Origin: Candidatus Burkholderia verschuerenii
GTDB lineage: Bacteria; Pseudomonadota; Gammaproteobacteria; Burkholderiales; Burkholderiaceae
Assembly (NCBI RefSeq): GCF_001189365.1
Contig: NZ_LFJJ01000007.1
Span: 1 to 64,000 of the forward strand
Length of the DNA: 64,000 nucleotides
Direction of reading: 5' to 3'
Position 1 is the stretch's first letter, and each line of letters starts with the position of its first letter. The translations under genes were made by a program, and so were the position numbers. Positions 8,286 to 17,600 of this stretch are shown here, in pieces. The notes below the pieces were generated by a model. That model did no database searches, was not told the DNA's origin, and saw only the letters and a list, made by a program, of their open reading frames with translations.

Positions 8286-9053
8286 TTAAGGCTGTTTCGG
8301 ATCGGCGTTCTGCTCGATCTCGGCGGTGGCGCGGGCGAGGATCGCGGCGATGCGGCGCTGCTCGTCCTGCGATGCATCGGTGCGCAGCAGCAGCGCGCGT
8401 TTCAGCGCACGGCGCGCGGCAATCAGCTCGGGCACCCAGCCGCCGTCGCCCGGTTGCTCCTCGACGTCCTCGCCCATATAGGCGCGGCGCACGAGGTCCA
8501 TCTTGCGGGCGAAGTGCGTGAGCTTGGCGAGCATGATGTCGACGCGTTCGCGATTCGTCGCGAGGTACTCGCGGCCGGCATCGGACAGCGCATAACGCTT
8601 GCGATTGCCTTCGAGTTCGACGGTGGTATAGCCGAGTTCCTCGAGATAGGTCAGCGCCGGATACACCATGCCGGGACTGGGCGCGTAGAAACCGTTCGAG
8701 CGGTCTTCCAGCGCCTTGATCAGTTCGTAACCGTGACGCGGCGCTTCCGCGAGCATGGCGAGCAGCAGCAGTTGCAGATCGTCCGACGAAAACTTGCGGC
8801 CGCGCGGCATCATGCCGTCCTCGCCGAAACCGCCCATGCCACCCATGCCACCCATGCCACCCATGCCACCCATGCCGCCGGGGCCGCCAGGATCACCACC
8901 GAAGCGGCCACCGCCGCCGTGTCGATGACGGCCGATCATGCCCCAACGCTCGAAGGCGAATCGCTCGGCCCAGCGCGGTGCGTCGAAGGGAAAGTCGAAA
9001 CCGAAGCGGCCGAACGTGTCGTCTCGGCCGCGGTGAAAGCATTTGGATCTCAT
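8286..9053 (-). CDS. PadR-family regulator, YqjI-like
   Basis: This is a 255-residue protein. The C-terminal two thirds contain a PadR winged helix (about 90-170: LQLLLLAMLAEAPRHGYELI, PGMVYPALTYLEELGYTT) and a PadR C-terminal helix. The N-terminal extension has a Cys and several His (C5, H7, H43, H45) and a run of five Gly-Gly-Met repeats at about 59-75. The architecture, and the siderophore-interacting gene just downstream, match E. coli YqjI, a nickel-responsive repressor of the ferric reductase gene yqjH; nickel sensing here is inferred. ATG 9053 has an AAGGAG site. A palindromic operator lies right behind it, suggesting autorepression. Confidence 0.82.
   Translation of the reverse strand: MRSKCFHRGRDDTFGRFGFDFPFDAPRWAERFAFERWGMIGRHRHGGGGRFGGDPGGPGGMGGMGGMGGMGGMGGFGEDGMMPRGRKFSSDDLQLLLLAMLAEAPRHGYELIKALEDRSNGFYAPSPGMVYPALTYLEELGYTTVELEGNRKRYALSDAGREYLATNRERVDIMLAKLTHFARKMDLVRRAYMGEDVEEQPGDGGWVPELIAARRALKRALLLRTDASQDEQRRIAAILARATAEIEQNADPKQP
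8833..8877 (-). repeat. 9-bp tandem repeat coding (Gly-Gly-Met)5
   Basis: Five in-frame copies of a 9-bp unit (cccatgcca on the + strand, the last one varied) lie in the N-terminal part of the PadR gene. Copy number could change by slippage without breaking the frame. Confidence 0.9.
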
Positions 9054-9068
9054 GACAACACTCCTTTG

Positions 9069-9099
9069 GATATGTCGTAAAACATATCTAAAGATATGT
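9069..9099. promoter_or_regulatory. Probable PadR operator
   Basis: A perfect inverted repeat, gatatgt-N6-acatatc, spans 9069-9088, and a third gatatgt half-site lies at 9093-9099. The core ATGT...ACAT is the type of palindrome bound by PadR proteins. It lies 15 bp upstream of the PadR start codon, where binding would block transcription. Confidence 0.7.
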
Positions 9100-9188
9100 A
9101 TCGTAAGAGTGTCTGTCAAGGTGAATTTTGGGACGCGTGGGGCACACGCTGGTCCGGCGTCACGGCGCTTGTTAATTCAGGTCGAAAC

Positions 9189-9222
9189 GCCTTATGTGCG
9201 ACACCCCACATAAGGCTTTGTT
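9189..9222 (+). terminator. Hairpin with 10-bp perfect stem
   Basis: gccttatgtg and cacataaggc form a 10-bp stem around an 8-base loop and are followed by TTTGTT. It resembles a terminator but has no convincing + strand gene in front of it. It may instead insulate the exoprotein promoter or be a leader element. Confidence 0.45.
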
Positions 9223-9341
9223 GTGAGCATTTACTATCTGCGCGCCTGCCGCACCTTTTCAGATCTTTCCGGCTCTCGCGATTCGGGCAAACGTTTGCGG
9301 ATCAACAAGCGACCAACAACAAATACTTATCTGGAGGGCTC

Positions 9342-10659
9342 ATGCGCAGCCTGCACTCGCATTACGTTCGGCAATTTCGACGCTTCCCGTTGCGGCCTCT
9401 GTCCTTGCTCGTACCGCTCGTCGCGGGCATCTGCGCCACCGCCGCTCATGCAACGCCGGTCATTCCGCAAGGCGGACAGTTCGTAGCGGGAAGCGGAACG
9501 ATCACGCCTTCGGGGCCGTCGGTTTCCGTGTATCAGTCGACGCCGCGCGGCATCATCGACTGGAAGAGTTTTTCGATCGGCAACGGCGCCACCGTGGTGA
9601 TCAACAACGAGGGCGGTGCAACGCTGGCGCGCGTGACGGGCTCGGACATCTCGCGGATCGACGGCAGGCTCTCCGTCAACGGCAGCTTCTATCTCGTCAA
9701 TCCGCAAGGCGTGGTGATCGGCACGAGCGGCGTGGTCACGACGGGCGGACGCTTCGTCGCCTCCGCGATCGATGTTAGCAACGCGAGCTTCATGCAGGGC
9801 GACACCATCGATTTCGCGGGCAGCGGAAAGGGGGCCGTCGTCAACCAGGGCAAGATCAGTTCGACCTTCGGCGACGTGCTGCTGATCTCGCGCACGCTCG
9901 CCGAGAACGACGGCACCATCAGCGCGCCGAACGGCTCCGCCGAACTCGCGACCGCCGACGAGGTGTATTTGCGCGATTCGACGTACTCGCCGCAACTCTA
10001 TATCGAGCCTTCGACGAGCCACGGCGACGCCGTCAACAAAGGCAGCATCACGGCGGCGCAGATCGCGTTGCAGGCGGCGGACGGCAATGTGTTCGCGCTC
10101 GCGGGCAACAACTCGGCCATGCGGGCCACCGGCACGTCCTTGCGCGATGGCCATGTCTGGCTCGTCGCCAACAAGGGTACGGCGGGCGCACGTGCACGAT
10201 GCGATCTACGCCAGGAACGCCGACGGCAGCGGCGGCACCGTGGAGACGATGGGCAACGCGCTCCATCTCGACAACGCGGACATCCATGCCGGAATGTGGG
10301 ATATCACCACGCCGGTGTTCAACGTCGGTCCTTCCACGGCCGCGACGCTGCTGAAGCAGTTGAATCAGGGCACCTCGCTGATGCTCTACGGATCGAACGG
10401 CGACGTCACGCTCGAGCAGACGATGCGCTGGACCGGCGACGCATCGCTGTCCGTCAACTCCGGTTATTCGGTGATCGTCGGGCCGATGGCGACGATCGGC
10501 AACACGGGCGCGGGCAATCTCACCTTGCGCGCGGACCTGACCGGAGCCGACTACGGCAGCAGCGTGACCAACCGTGGCACGATCGACTGGTCCAAAAGCA
10601 CGCCTTCGCACTCAGCGTTCGCGACGACCGGCATCACCGGCGTTTTCGCAAGGCGCTGA
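9342..10659 (+). pseudogene. Two-partner-secretion exoprotein (filamentous haemagglutinin N-terminal domain), truncated and frameshifted
   Basis: ATG 9342, with a GGAGGG site, opens a Sec signal peptide (cleavage near AAHATP). The TPS secretion domain of FhaB-type proteins follows, with NVEG-like beta-helix repeats such as FYLVNPQGVVIG and VTTGGRFVASA. The frame changes at about 10190: beta-helix sequence continues in frame 1 (HVHDAIYARNADGSGG ... NRGTIDWSK) and stops at 10659. At about 440 residues it is far shorter than a functional exoprotein, and no repeat body or C-terminal effector is present. No TpsB transporter gene is nearby. Read literally from 9342 without a shift, the frame stays open to 11387, giving a 681-codon chimera with an out-of-frame Arg-rich middle. 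Confidence 0.8.
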
Positions 10660-10700
10660 TCGAGCACGTCAACGACCGCACCACGCGCGGCTTGCCGCTG

Positions 10701-11387
10701 ATGTCCTTCGCCACGCCGCCGCTTCCCGATGACGGGCCGCTCAGCATCGTGAATCCCGGCCAGCCGCTTGCCATCGTCACGCTTTATACGCCGAATGTGG
10801 CGAGTTACGGGCGCATCGCCGAGGCCAATTTCAGGCGGTATTGCGAGCGTCATGGCTACACGCTTTATGTGCATCGCGAGATTCCCGCGCATCTGAACGA
10901 CGGCAAGACCGCCGGCAACTGGCTCAAGCCCGCGTTGCTGCGCGAATACTTGCCGCATCACGAATGGACTTTCTGGGTCGATGCCGATGTGCTCTTCAAC
11001 GACATGGACCGCAGACTCGAATCCATCGTCGACGGTCGCGATGCCGTCTTCGCGCGCGATGTCGGCAATTGGTGGTTCAACTCGGGCATCATGGGTTTCC
11101 GCCGCACGCAACCCAGCTACGACGCGTTCCATTATTTGCTGGACGACTGCGCCAAGCTCGACGACAAATCCTCCGTCTACGCGAACAAGGGCGATCAGTT
11201 CTATTTCGGCCGCCAGTTCAGTCAGCATCCGGATTGGGATCCCGCGCGCGTGTCGTCGTTCATCGAATGGAATACGCCGTGGATTTACCGGCGGCCGGAT
11301 AGCTTCATGGTGCATTACATCGGCATGTGGGAAGATCACAAAGCCCTGCAAATGGATTACGACATCGGTCAATCCGCTTTGGAATAA
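10701..11387 (+). CDS. Glycosyltransferase, GMA12/MNN10 (GT34)-like, possibly 5'-truncated
   Basis: The region from ATG 10701 codes for about 228 residues with features of galactosyl transferase GMA12/MNN10 proteins: IVTLYTPNVASYGRIAEAN near the start, a DxD-type metal site (FWVDADVLF), the NSGIMGFR motif and a final VHYIGMW element. It would transfer a sugar from a nucleotide-sugar donor, with an acceptor I cannot name. No ribosome binding site precedes 10701, and the open frame extends upstream into FRKALIEHVNDRTTRG. This suggests the present 5' end is a deletion junction and the ancestral protein was longer. The catalytic part itself shows no stop. Confidence 0.65.
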   Translation: MSFATPPLPDDGPLSIVNPGQPLAIVTLYTPNVASYGRIAEANFRRYCERHGYTLYVHREIPAHLNDGKTAGNWLKPALLREYLPHHEWTFWVDADVLFNDMDRRLESIVDGRDAVFARDVGNWWFNSGIMGFRRTQPSYDAFHYLLDDCAKLDDKSSVYANKGDQFYFGRQFSQHPDWDPARVSSFIEWNTPWIYRRPDSFMVHYIGMWEDHKALQMDYDIGQSALE

Positions 11388-11650
11388 AAGACTTAACGAT
11401 CGTCAAAACACGGCCGCGTCAACACAAGTATGATGTTCGCGGCGTGTTTTCAAGCCCTTTTCTTCGCGGCATCGCGCTTGCTTCAAGGGCCACGCGCAAT
11501 AAATGCCGCACGCACGCCGAACGTATTCGGCGCTTGCCAACAAAGCGCCACGAAGCTTTCCGATCATAGACATCTCACCGCGAATGCCACGACGCATTCG
11601 CCGCCGCACGCACGACGCTCGACCCATTCTCACTGCGCAAGGAGAAGCAA

Positions 11651-14051
11651 TTGAACGACGACGTCCAAGGCACGATTCCGGCCGGCACGCCATTGAGCAC
11701 CGAACTGCTCGCCGATATGCACGCGTACTGGCGCGCCTGCAATTACCTCTCGGTCGGCATGATTTACTTGCGCGCCAATCCGCTGTTGCGCGAACCGCTG
11801 CAGGCCGAGCACATCAAGCGGCGTCTGCTCGGACATTGTGGTTCCGATCCGGGGCAATCCTTCGTGTGGGTGCATCTGAACTGGCTGATCAAGCGCGACG
11901 ATCTGAACGTGATGTTCGTCTCCGGTCCCGGCCACGGCGCGCCCGCGACGCTCTCCAATGCGTATCTCGAAGGCCATTACTCGGAAATCTATCCCGATCG
12001 CAGCGCCGACGAGCGCGGCATGCTGAAGCTGTTCCGCGCGTTTTCATCGCCTGGCAGGATCGGCTCGCACTGCACACCGGAGACGCCCGGATCGATCCAC
12101 GAAGGCGGCGAACTCGGCTACAGCCTGTCGCATTCGTTCGGCGCGGCGTTCGACAATCCCGATCTGATCGTCGCGACGATGGTCGGCGACGGCGAAGCGG
12201 AAACCGGTCCGCTCGCGACCTCGTGGCATTCCAACAAGTTTCTCAATCCGGCGACGGACGGCGCGGTGTTGCCGATTCTGCATCTGAACGGCTACAAGAT
12301 CGCCAACCCAACGATTCTCGCGCGCATTCCGCACGACGAACTCGAAGCGCTGATGAAGGGCTACGGCTACGCGCCGCATTTCGTCGAAGGCGACGAGCCC
12401 GAGGCGATGCATCAGCGCATGGCGGCCGTGCTGGAGCGCTGTATCGCCGATATCCGCGCGATTCAGACGCATGCGCGCGCGCATCCCGACGATATCGAAC
12501 GTCCGCGCTGGCCGATGATCGTGCTGCGATCGCCGAAGGGTTGGACCGGTCCGAAGGAAGTCGACGGCCACAAGGTGGAAAATTTCTGGCGCTCGCATCA
12601 GGTGCCGATTGCGGACCCGGCGACCAATCGCAAAAATCTCGCGGTGCTCGAACAATGGATGCGCAGCTACAAGCCCGAAGAACTGTTCGATGAGAACGGC
12701 ACGCTGATCGAAAAACTGCGCGCGCTCGCGCCCGATGGCACGCGTCGCATCAGCGCCAATCCGCATGCGAACGGCGGCGTGTTGCGTCAATCGCTCGATC
12801 TGCCGGATATCCGCGAGTACGCGTTCGAGTTCAGGCATGCCGCGAGCGAGTATCAATCGCCGACGGCCGTGCTCGCCACGTTCCTACGCGATGTGATCCG
12901 CCGCAACATGACGCGCTTTCGCCTGTTCGGCCCCGATGAAACCGCGAGCAATAAACTCGACGGCGTGTACGAAGCATCGGACAAGCGCTGGCTCGCCGAG
13001 ACCTTGCCCGAAGATGCGGATGGCGGCGCGTTGTCCATCGACGGACGCGTGATGGAAATGCTCTCGGAACACACGCTCGAAGGCTGGTTCGAAGGCTACG
13101 TGCTGACCGGTCGTCACGGCCTGTTCGCGACGTACGAAGCCTTTGTGCATGTGATCGACTCGATGTTCAACCAGCATACCAAGTGGCTCGAAAAAGCCAA
13201 GAACGAACTGGACTGGCGACAGCCCGTGCCGTCGATCAACCTGCTGATCACCTCGCTCGTCTGGCGTCAGGATCACAACGGCTTCACGCATCAGGACCCC
13301 GGTTTCCTCGATGTCGTCACCAATAAAAGTCCCGGCGTGGTGCGCATCTATTTGCCGCCCGATGCGAACTGTCTGCTGAGCGTGGCGGATCACTGTCTGC
13401 GCACGCACGATTACGTGAATGTGATCGTCGCGGACAAGCAGCCGCATCTGCAATATCTGAGCATGCAGGATGCGATCGTGCATTGCGCGAAGGGCATCGG
13501 TATCTGGGATTGGGCATCGACGGATCAGGGACATGAGCCGGACGTCGTGATCGCCTCCGCCGGCGATATCGCGACGATGGAAGCGCTCGCCGCAGTCGAG
13601 ATCCTCAAGCAGCATTGCGCCGACCTGAAGATTCGCTTCGTCAACGTGGTCGATCTGTTCCGGCTGATGCCCGATACCGATCATCCGCACGGTCTGTCCG
13701 ATCGCGACTTCGATTCGATTTTCACGCGCGACAAACCGGTCATCTTCAACTTCCATTCGTATCCGTCGTTGGTGCATAAGCTTACGTACAACCGCACCAA
13801 TCACGCGAATATGCATGTGCATGGCTATCGCGAGCGCGGCAATATCAACACGCCAGTTCGAACTGGCGATCATCAATGGCGTGGATCGTTATTCGCTCGC
13901 CATCGACGTGATCGATCGCGTTCCGCGCATCCGCAATAGCGCCGCGCATACCAAGGACTCGCTCAAGAATCAGCAGATCGAAGCCGTGCGATATGCGCAT
14001 GAGGAAGGCATCGACCGCGAGGAAATCCGCGCCTGGACCTGGAAGGCCTGA
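11651..14051 (+). pseudogene. xfp: Phosphoketolase, frameshifted near the C-terminus
   Basis: This is a xylulose-5-phosphate / fructose-6-phosphate phosphoketolase, a TPP enzyme that makes acetyl phosphate. The TPP-binding segment [14 protein letters not shown] and the family motif SGPGHGAPA are present. The start is probably TTG 11651, preceded by AAGGAGAA. The frame is open to about 13850 and then shifts. The true C-terminus ([20 protein letters not shown] ... WTWKA) lies one frame over and ends at 14051. Removing one G after ACGCCA restores the family-typical NTPFELAI. Without the repair, the last 66 or so native residues are replaced by a short Arg-rich tail. It would work with acetate kinase, which starts 4 bases later. 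Confidence 0.88.
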
Positions 14052-14055
14052 GCCC

Positions 14056-15162
14056 ATGAAACAAGGCATTTTGGTGTTGAATAGCGGATCGTCGTCGCTG
14101 AAGTTCGGCGTGTTTTTGCCGCGCGACGGCGACGAGCACGCGTGGCTGTCCGGCAGCGCGAAAGGTATCGGACGCGAGAACGGCACGCTCGCGATTCGCT
14201 CCGATGACGGCTCGATCGATATCGCGCAGAATCATCTGATGGAGTCGCAGCACGACGCCTTGCAGCGCATCGCCGATGTCCTGCGCGAGCACTTGCATGA
14301 ACCGCTCGCGGCGGTCGGGCATCGCGTGGTGCATGGCGGGCCGCATCTGCGTGAGCATGGCGAAATCACGCCCGAGATCGAACAGACCTTGCGCGATGCG
14401 GTGCCGTTCGCGCCCTTGCATCTGCCGGCATCGCTTGCGCTGATCGACGAAGCGCGCGGGATGTTCAGCGACGCGCCGCATTATGCGTGCTTCGATACGG
14501 CGTTTCATCGCACGATGCCCGAAGTCGCCACGCATTATGCGTTGCCGGGCGAATACAAGGCGCGCGGCGTCATGCGATACGGCTTTCACGGGCTGTCGTA
14601 TGAGTCCATCGTGAAGTCGCTCAGCGCGGAGCTGGCGCCGCGCACGGTGATCGCGCATCTGGGCAGCGGCGCGAGTCTGTGCGCGCTGAAGGACGGCCGC
14701 TCCGTCGATACCTCGATGGACATGACGCCGACCGGCGGCATTCCGATGGCCACGCGCAGCGGCGATCTCGATCCGGGCGTGATCATTCATCTGCTGCGCC
14801 ACGAATCGCTCGATGCGGGCGCGGTCGAGGCGCTCGTCAACAAGCACTGCGGCCTCAAAGCGCTCTCCTCATCCGACGACGATATGCCCGCGCTGCTCGC
14901 CCGCCGCGATCGCGGCGACGCCGACGCGACGCTGGCCATCGACGTGTTCTGCATGGCGATTCGCAAGACCATCGGCGCGTATGCGGCCGCGTTGGGCGGG
15001 ATCGATCTGATCGTGTTCAGCGGCGGCATCGGCGAACACAGCGAGGCGATTCGTGCGGACGTATTGCGCGGACTGGAGTTTCTCGGCGCGCGGCATCGCG
15101 TGGTGGCGACGGAAGAGGAAAGGCAGATTGCGCGGCATTGCCGAGCGATGATGACGGGCTGA
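14056..15162 (+). CDS. ackA: Acetate kinase
   Basis: This 368-residue enzyme converts acetyl phosphate and ADP to acetate and ATP. Family motifs are clear: LVLNSGSSSLKF near the N-terminus, GHRVVHGG (with the catalytic Arg), YGFHGLSYESI, HLGSGASLCAL, DTSMDMTPTGG and FSGGIGEHSEAIR. It begins 4 bases after the end of the phosphoketolase gene, so the two form an operon that turns pentose or fructose phosphates into acetate plus ATP. The gene is intact although its partner is frameshifted. A strong terminator follows. Confidence 0.95.
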   Translation: MKQGILVLNSGSSSLKFGVFLPRDGDEHAWLSGSAKGIGRENGTLAIRSDDGSIDIAQNHLMESQHDALQRIADVLREHLHEPLAAVGHRVVHGGPHLREHGEITPEIEQTLRDAVPFAPLHLPASLALIDEARGMFSDAPHYACFDTAFHRTMPEVATHYALPGEYKARGVMRYGFHGLSYESIVKSLSAELAPRTVIAHLGSGASLCALKDGRSVDTSMDMTPTGGIPMATRSGDLDPGVIIHLLRHESLDAGAVEALVNKHCGLKALSSSDDDMPALLARRDRGDADATLAIDVFCMAIRKTIGAYAAALGGIDLIVFSGGIGEHSEAIRADVLRGLEFLGARHRVVATEEERQIARHCRAMMTG

Positions 15163-15226
15163 TACGTTTTACATTTTGCATGCAAAATTCCGCGTGCGCG
15201 GGATTGCATGCATTACACAAAATGCC

Positions 15227-15264
15227 AACGCCCGGCGGGATCGATTCCCGCCGGGCGTTTTTTT
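15227..15264. terminator. Bidirectional rho-independent terminator
   Basis: A perfect 14-bp stem (aacgcccggcggga and its complement) with a 5-base loop is flanked by a T run on the + strand and A residues on the other side. It lies between the convergent acetate kinase and MFS genes and probably serves both. Confidence 0.9.
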
Positions 15265-15268
15265 ACGC

Positions 15269-16613
15269 TCAGACGCCGTGCTCCGAATGATCCCGCTGCT
15301 TGAGCGACTGCGGCAGTCCATATATCAGCAGCAACGCGCACAGCACGCTCATCGCGCCGATCGCGTAAAGCGCGGGCGTCGTGCTGCCGGTCACGTCGCG
15401 AATGCGCCCGACCATCACGGGACTGACGATGCCGCCCAATTGCCCGAGCGTGTTGATCAGCGCGATGCCGCCCGCCGCGCCCGCGCCGGTCAGCAGCTTC
15501 GGCGGCAGCGCCCAGAACGCCGGAATCGATGCGATCACGCCCGCGCCCATCACGCCCAGCGCAACGATCAGCAGCGTCGTCTGCTTGTCGAACACGCCTG
15601 CCGCGAAGAAGCCCGCCGCGGCCATCAACAGCAGCGCGCACACGAACTTGCGACGCTCGCCCGACGTATCCGACATGCGCCCCACCACGACCATGCAGAT
15701 CGCGCCGCAGATATACGGCACCGCCGTCAGCAAGCCGATGATGGTCGGATTCGACGTGCCCGCCGCACGAATCAGATGCGGCGCCCAGACCCAGAAATTG
15801 AGGCCGTAGGATGCGACCTGAATCAGGAAATAGATCAGGCCGAGCATCAGGAAACCGGGGGTCTTGATCGCGCCGAACAGAGAGTGGCCGGTGTCCGTGT
15901 GCTGGCTTTGCGTCGCAATCTGGCTCTTCAGATAAGCCTTCTCGGAACTCGTGAGCCACGCGGCGTCATCGACGCGATCTTTCATCACCACCAGCACCAC
16001 GATGCCCAGCACGATGCACGGCATGCCGCCGAGCAGGAACAGCCATTGCCATCCCGCGATGCCCGCTACGCCGTTCATATGCCCCAGCACGAGGCCCGAC
16101 AGCGGCGCGCCGAACAGTCCCGAAAACGCCGACGCGAGAAACAGCAGCGACGTGATGCGTCCGCGATAGCTGGCCGGAAACCACAGCGTCAGGTAATACA
16201 GCACGCCGGGCGCGAAGCCCGCTTCCATCGGCGCCGATGATGAAGCGCAGCCCGTAGAACTGCCACTCCGTTTGCACGAAGACCATCAGCGCCGTCGCGA
16301 TACCCCATGAAATCATGATCCGCGCGATCCACCGGCGCGCGCCGACCTTGTAGAGCAGCATATTGCTCGGCACTTCGAACAACACATAGCCGATCACGAA
16401 CAGGCTCGCGCCGAGGCCGTATGCCGTATCGGACAGGCCCAGCGAACTCTGCATCTGAAACTTCGCGAAGCTGATATTGATGCGGTCGAAGAACGCGAAG
16501 AAATAGCACAGCATGATGAGCGGCATCAGCCGCCACGCTACCTTGCGGATGATCTCCGCCGTGTTCTCCAGCACTTGCGGCTTGTCGGCCGCGCCTACGC
16601 TTAGGTCGCTCAT
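15269..16613 (-). pseudogene. MFS transporter (anion:cation symporter type), frameshifted
   Basis: The N-terminal part from ATG 16613 contains the first four membrane helices and the motif FFDRINISFAKFQM, typical of the ACS family of organic-anion transporters. The frame breaks at about 16230, and the remaining eight or so helices (PASYRGRITSLLFLASAFSG through LLIYGLPQSL) continue in another frame down to 15269. Deleting one G in the sequence read as GADGSG restores GLRFIIGAMEAGFAPG, the expected helix-5 motif, so a one-base insertion is likely. The gene lies downstream of HMG-CoA lyase and CoA-transferase genes, so the lost substrate was probably the same organic acid. Confidence 0.85.
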
Positions 16614-16649
16614 GGTTGTCTCCTGGTATTTTGTATTCGTTTGGTGATG

Positions 16650-17600
16650 TCAGATCGTCAGCACGTATTCCGGCACGGGATGCAGATCGCAGTTGCGTCC
16701 GGCTTTCGCCACTTGCCCCGACACCTCATGCCCGACGAGCGCGGGCAGCGTGCGTGACAACGCAATCAGCTTTTGCAGATCGACGCCGGTCGGAATGCCC
16801 ATCTCGTCGCACATGTTCACGAGGTCTTCGGTGCAGATGTTTCCCGATGCGCCCGGCGCGAACGGACAGCCGCCGAGGCCGCCGAGCGCGGCATCGAAGC
16901 GGCGCGCGCCGGCATCGTAGGCAGCGAGCACGTTGGCGAGGCCGAGACCGCGCGTGTTATGGAAATGCAGCGTCAAATCGGCGGCGGAAACGTGTTCGAG
17001 CACGCGCGAAACGAGCCGCGCAACCTGACGCGGATTCGCCATGCCGGTCGTATCCGCGAGCGTGATGCCCGCAATGCCCATCTCGCGATACGCGCGCGCG
17101 ATCGACACGACCCGATCCTCGTCGATGCGTCCTTCGAACGGGCAGCCGAATGCCGTCGCCACCGTGGCGTTTAGCGAGACTTTTGCATGCTGAATGCCAT
17201 CGACGAGCCGCACAATGTCGCCGAAACCCGCCAGCGACAACTCGCAACTCATCCGCATATTGGCGCGGTTGTGCGTCTGACTCGCGGACATCACGAGGTT
17301 CAGCTCATCGGCGTTGGCGGCAAGCGCGCGTTCCGCGCCCTTCACTTTCGGCACGAGCGCGACGTAGATCACGCCTTCTCTGCGCGCGATGCCGTTGAAT
17401 ACGGCATCGCCGTCGCGCAAAGCGGGAATCGCTTTCGGCGATACGAACGAGCCCGCCTCGATACGCGTGAAGCCGCACGCCGATAAACCGTCGATCAGCG
17501 CGATTTTGTCGGCCGTCTCGACCCATTGCGTCTCGATCTGCAAACCGTCGCGCGACGCGACTTCCTGAACCAGCAGCGGTTCTTTGTATTCAAAATTCAT
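16650..17600 (-). CDS. Hydroxymethylglutaryl-CoA lyase family protein
   Basis: A 316-residue TIM-barrel lyase of the HMGL-like family. The substrate Arg lies in VASRDGLQ (R17), the metal ligand follows in the same motif (D18), HFHNTRGLGLAN provides the His ligands, and the signature GGLGGCPFAPGASGN carries the catalytic Cys. It would split HMG-CoA to acetyl-CoA and acetoacetate, or a related acyl-CoA such as citramalyl-CoA. It overlaps the CoA-transferase gene by 4 bases (ATGA), so substrate activation and cleavage are translationally coupled. Confidence 0.9.
   Translation of the reverse strand: MNFEYKEPLLVQEVASRDGLQIETQWVETADKIALIDGLSACGFTRIEAGSFVSPKAIPALRDGDAVFNGIARREGVIYVALVPKVKGAERALAANADELNLVMSASQTHNRANMRMSCELSLAGFGDIVRLVDGIQHAKVSLNATVATAFGCPFEGRIDEDRVVSIARAYREMGIAGITLADTTGMANPRQVARLVSRVLEHVSAADLTLHFHNTRGLGLANVLAAYDAGARRFDAALGGLGGCPFAPGASGNICTEDLVNMCDEMGIPTGVDLQKLIALSRTLPALVGHEVSGQVAKAGRNCDLHPVPEYVLTI

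Noticed and set aside
9096-11387. One continuous open frame joining the exoprotein and the glycosyltransferase as a true fusion protein
   Set aside because: The middle (about 10190-10640) is Arg-rich, out-of-family sequence, while the correct beta-helix sequence lies in frame 1 over the same bases. It is an accident of GC-rich DNA lacking stops.
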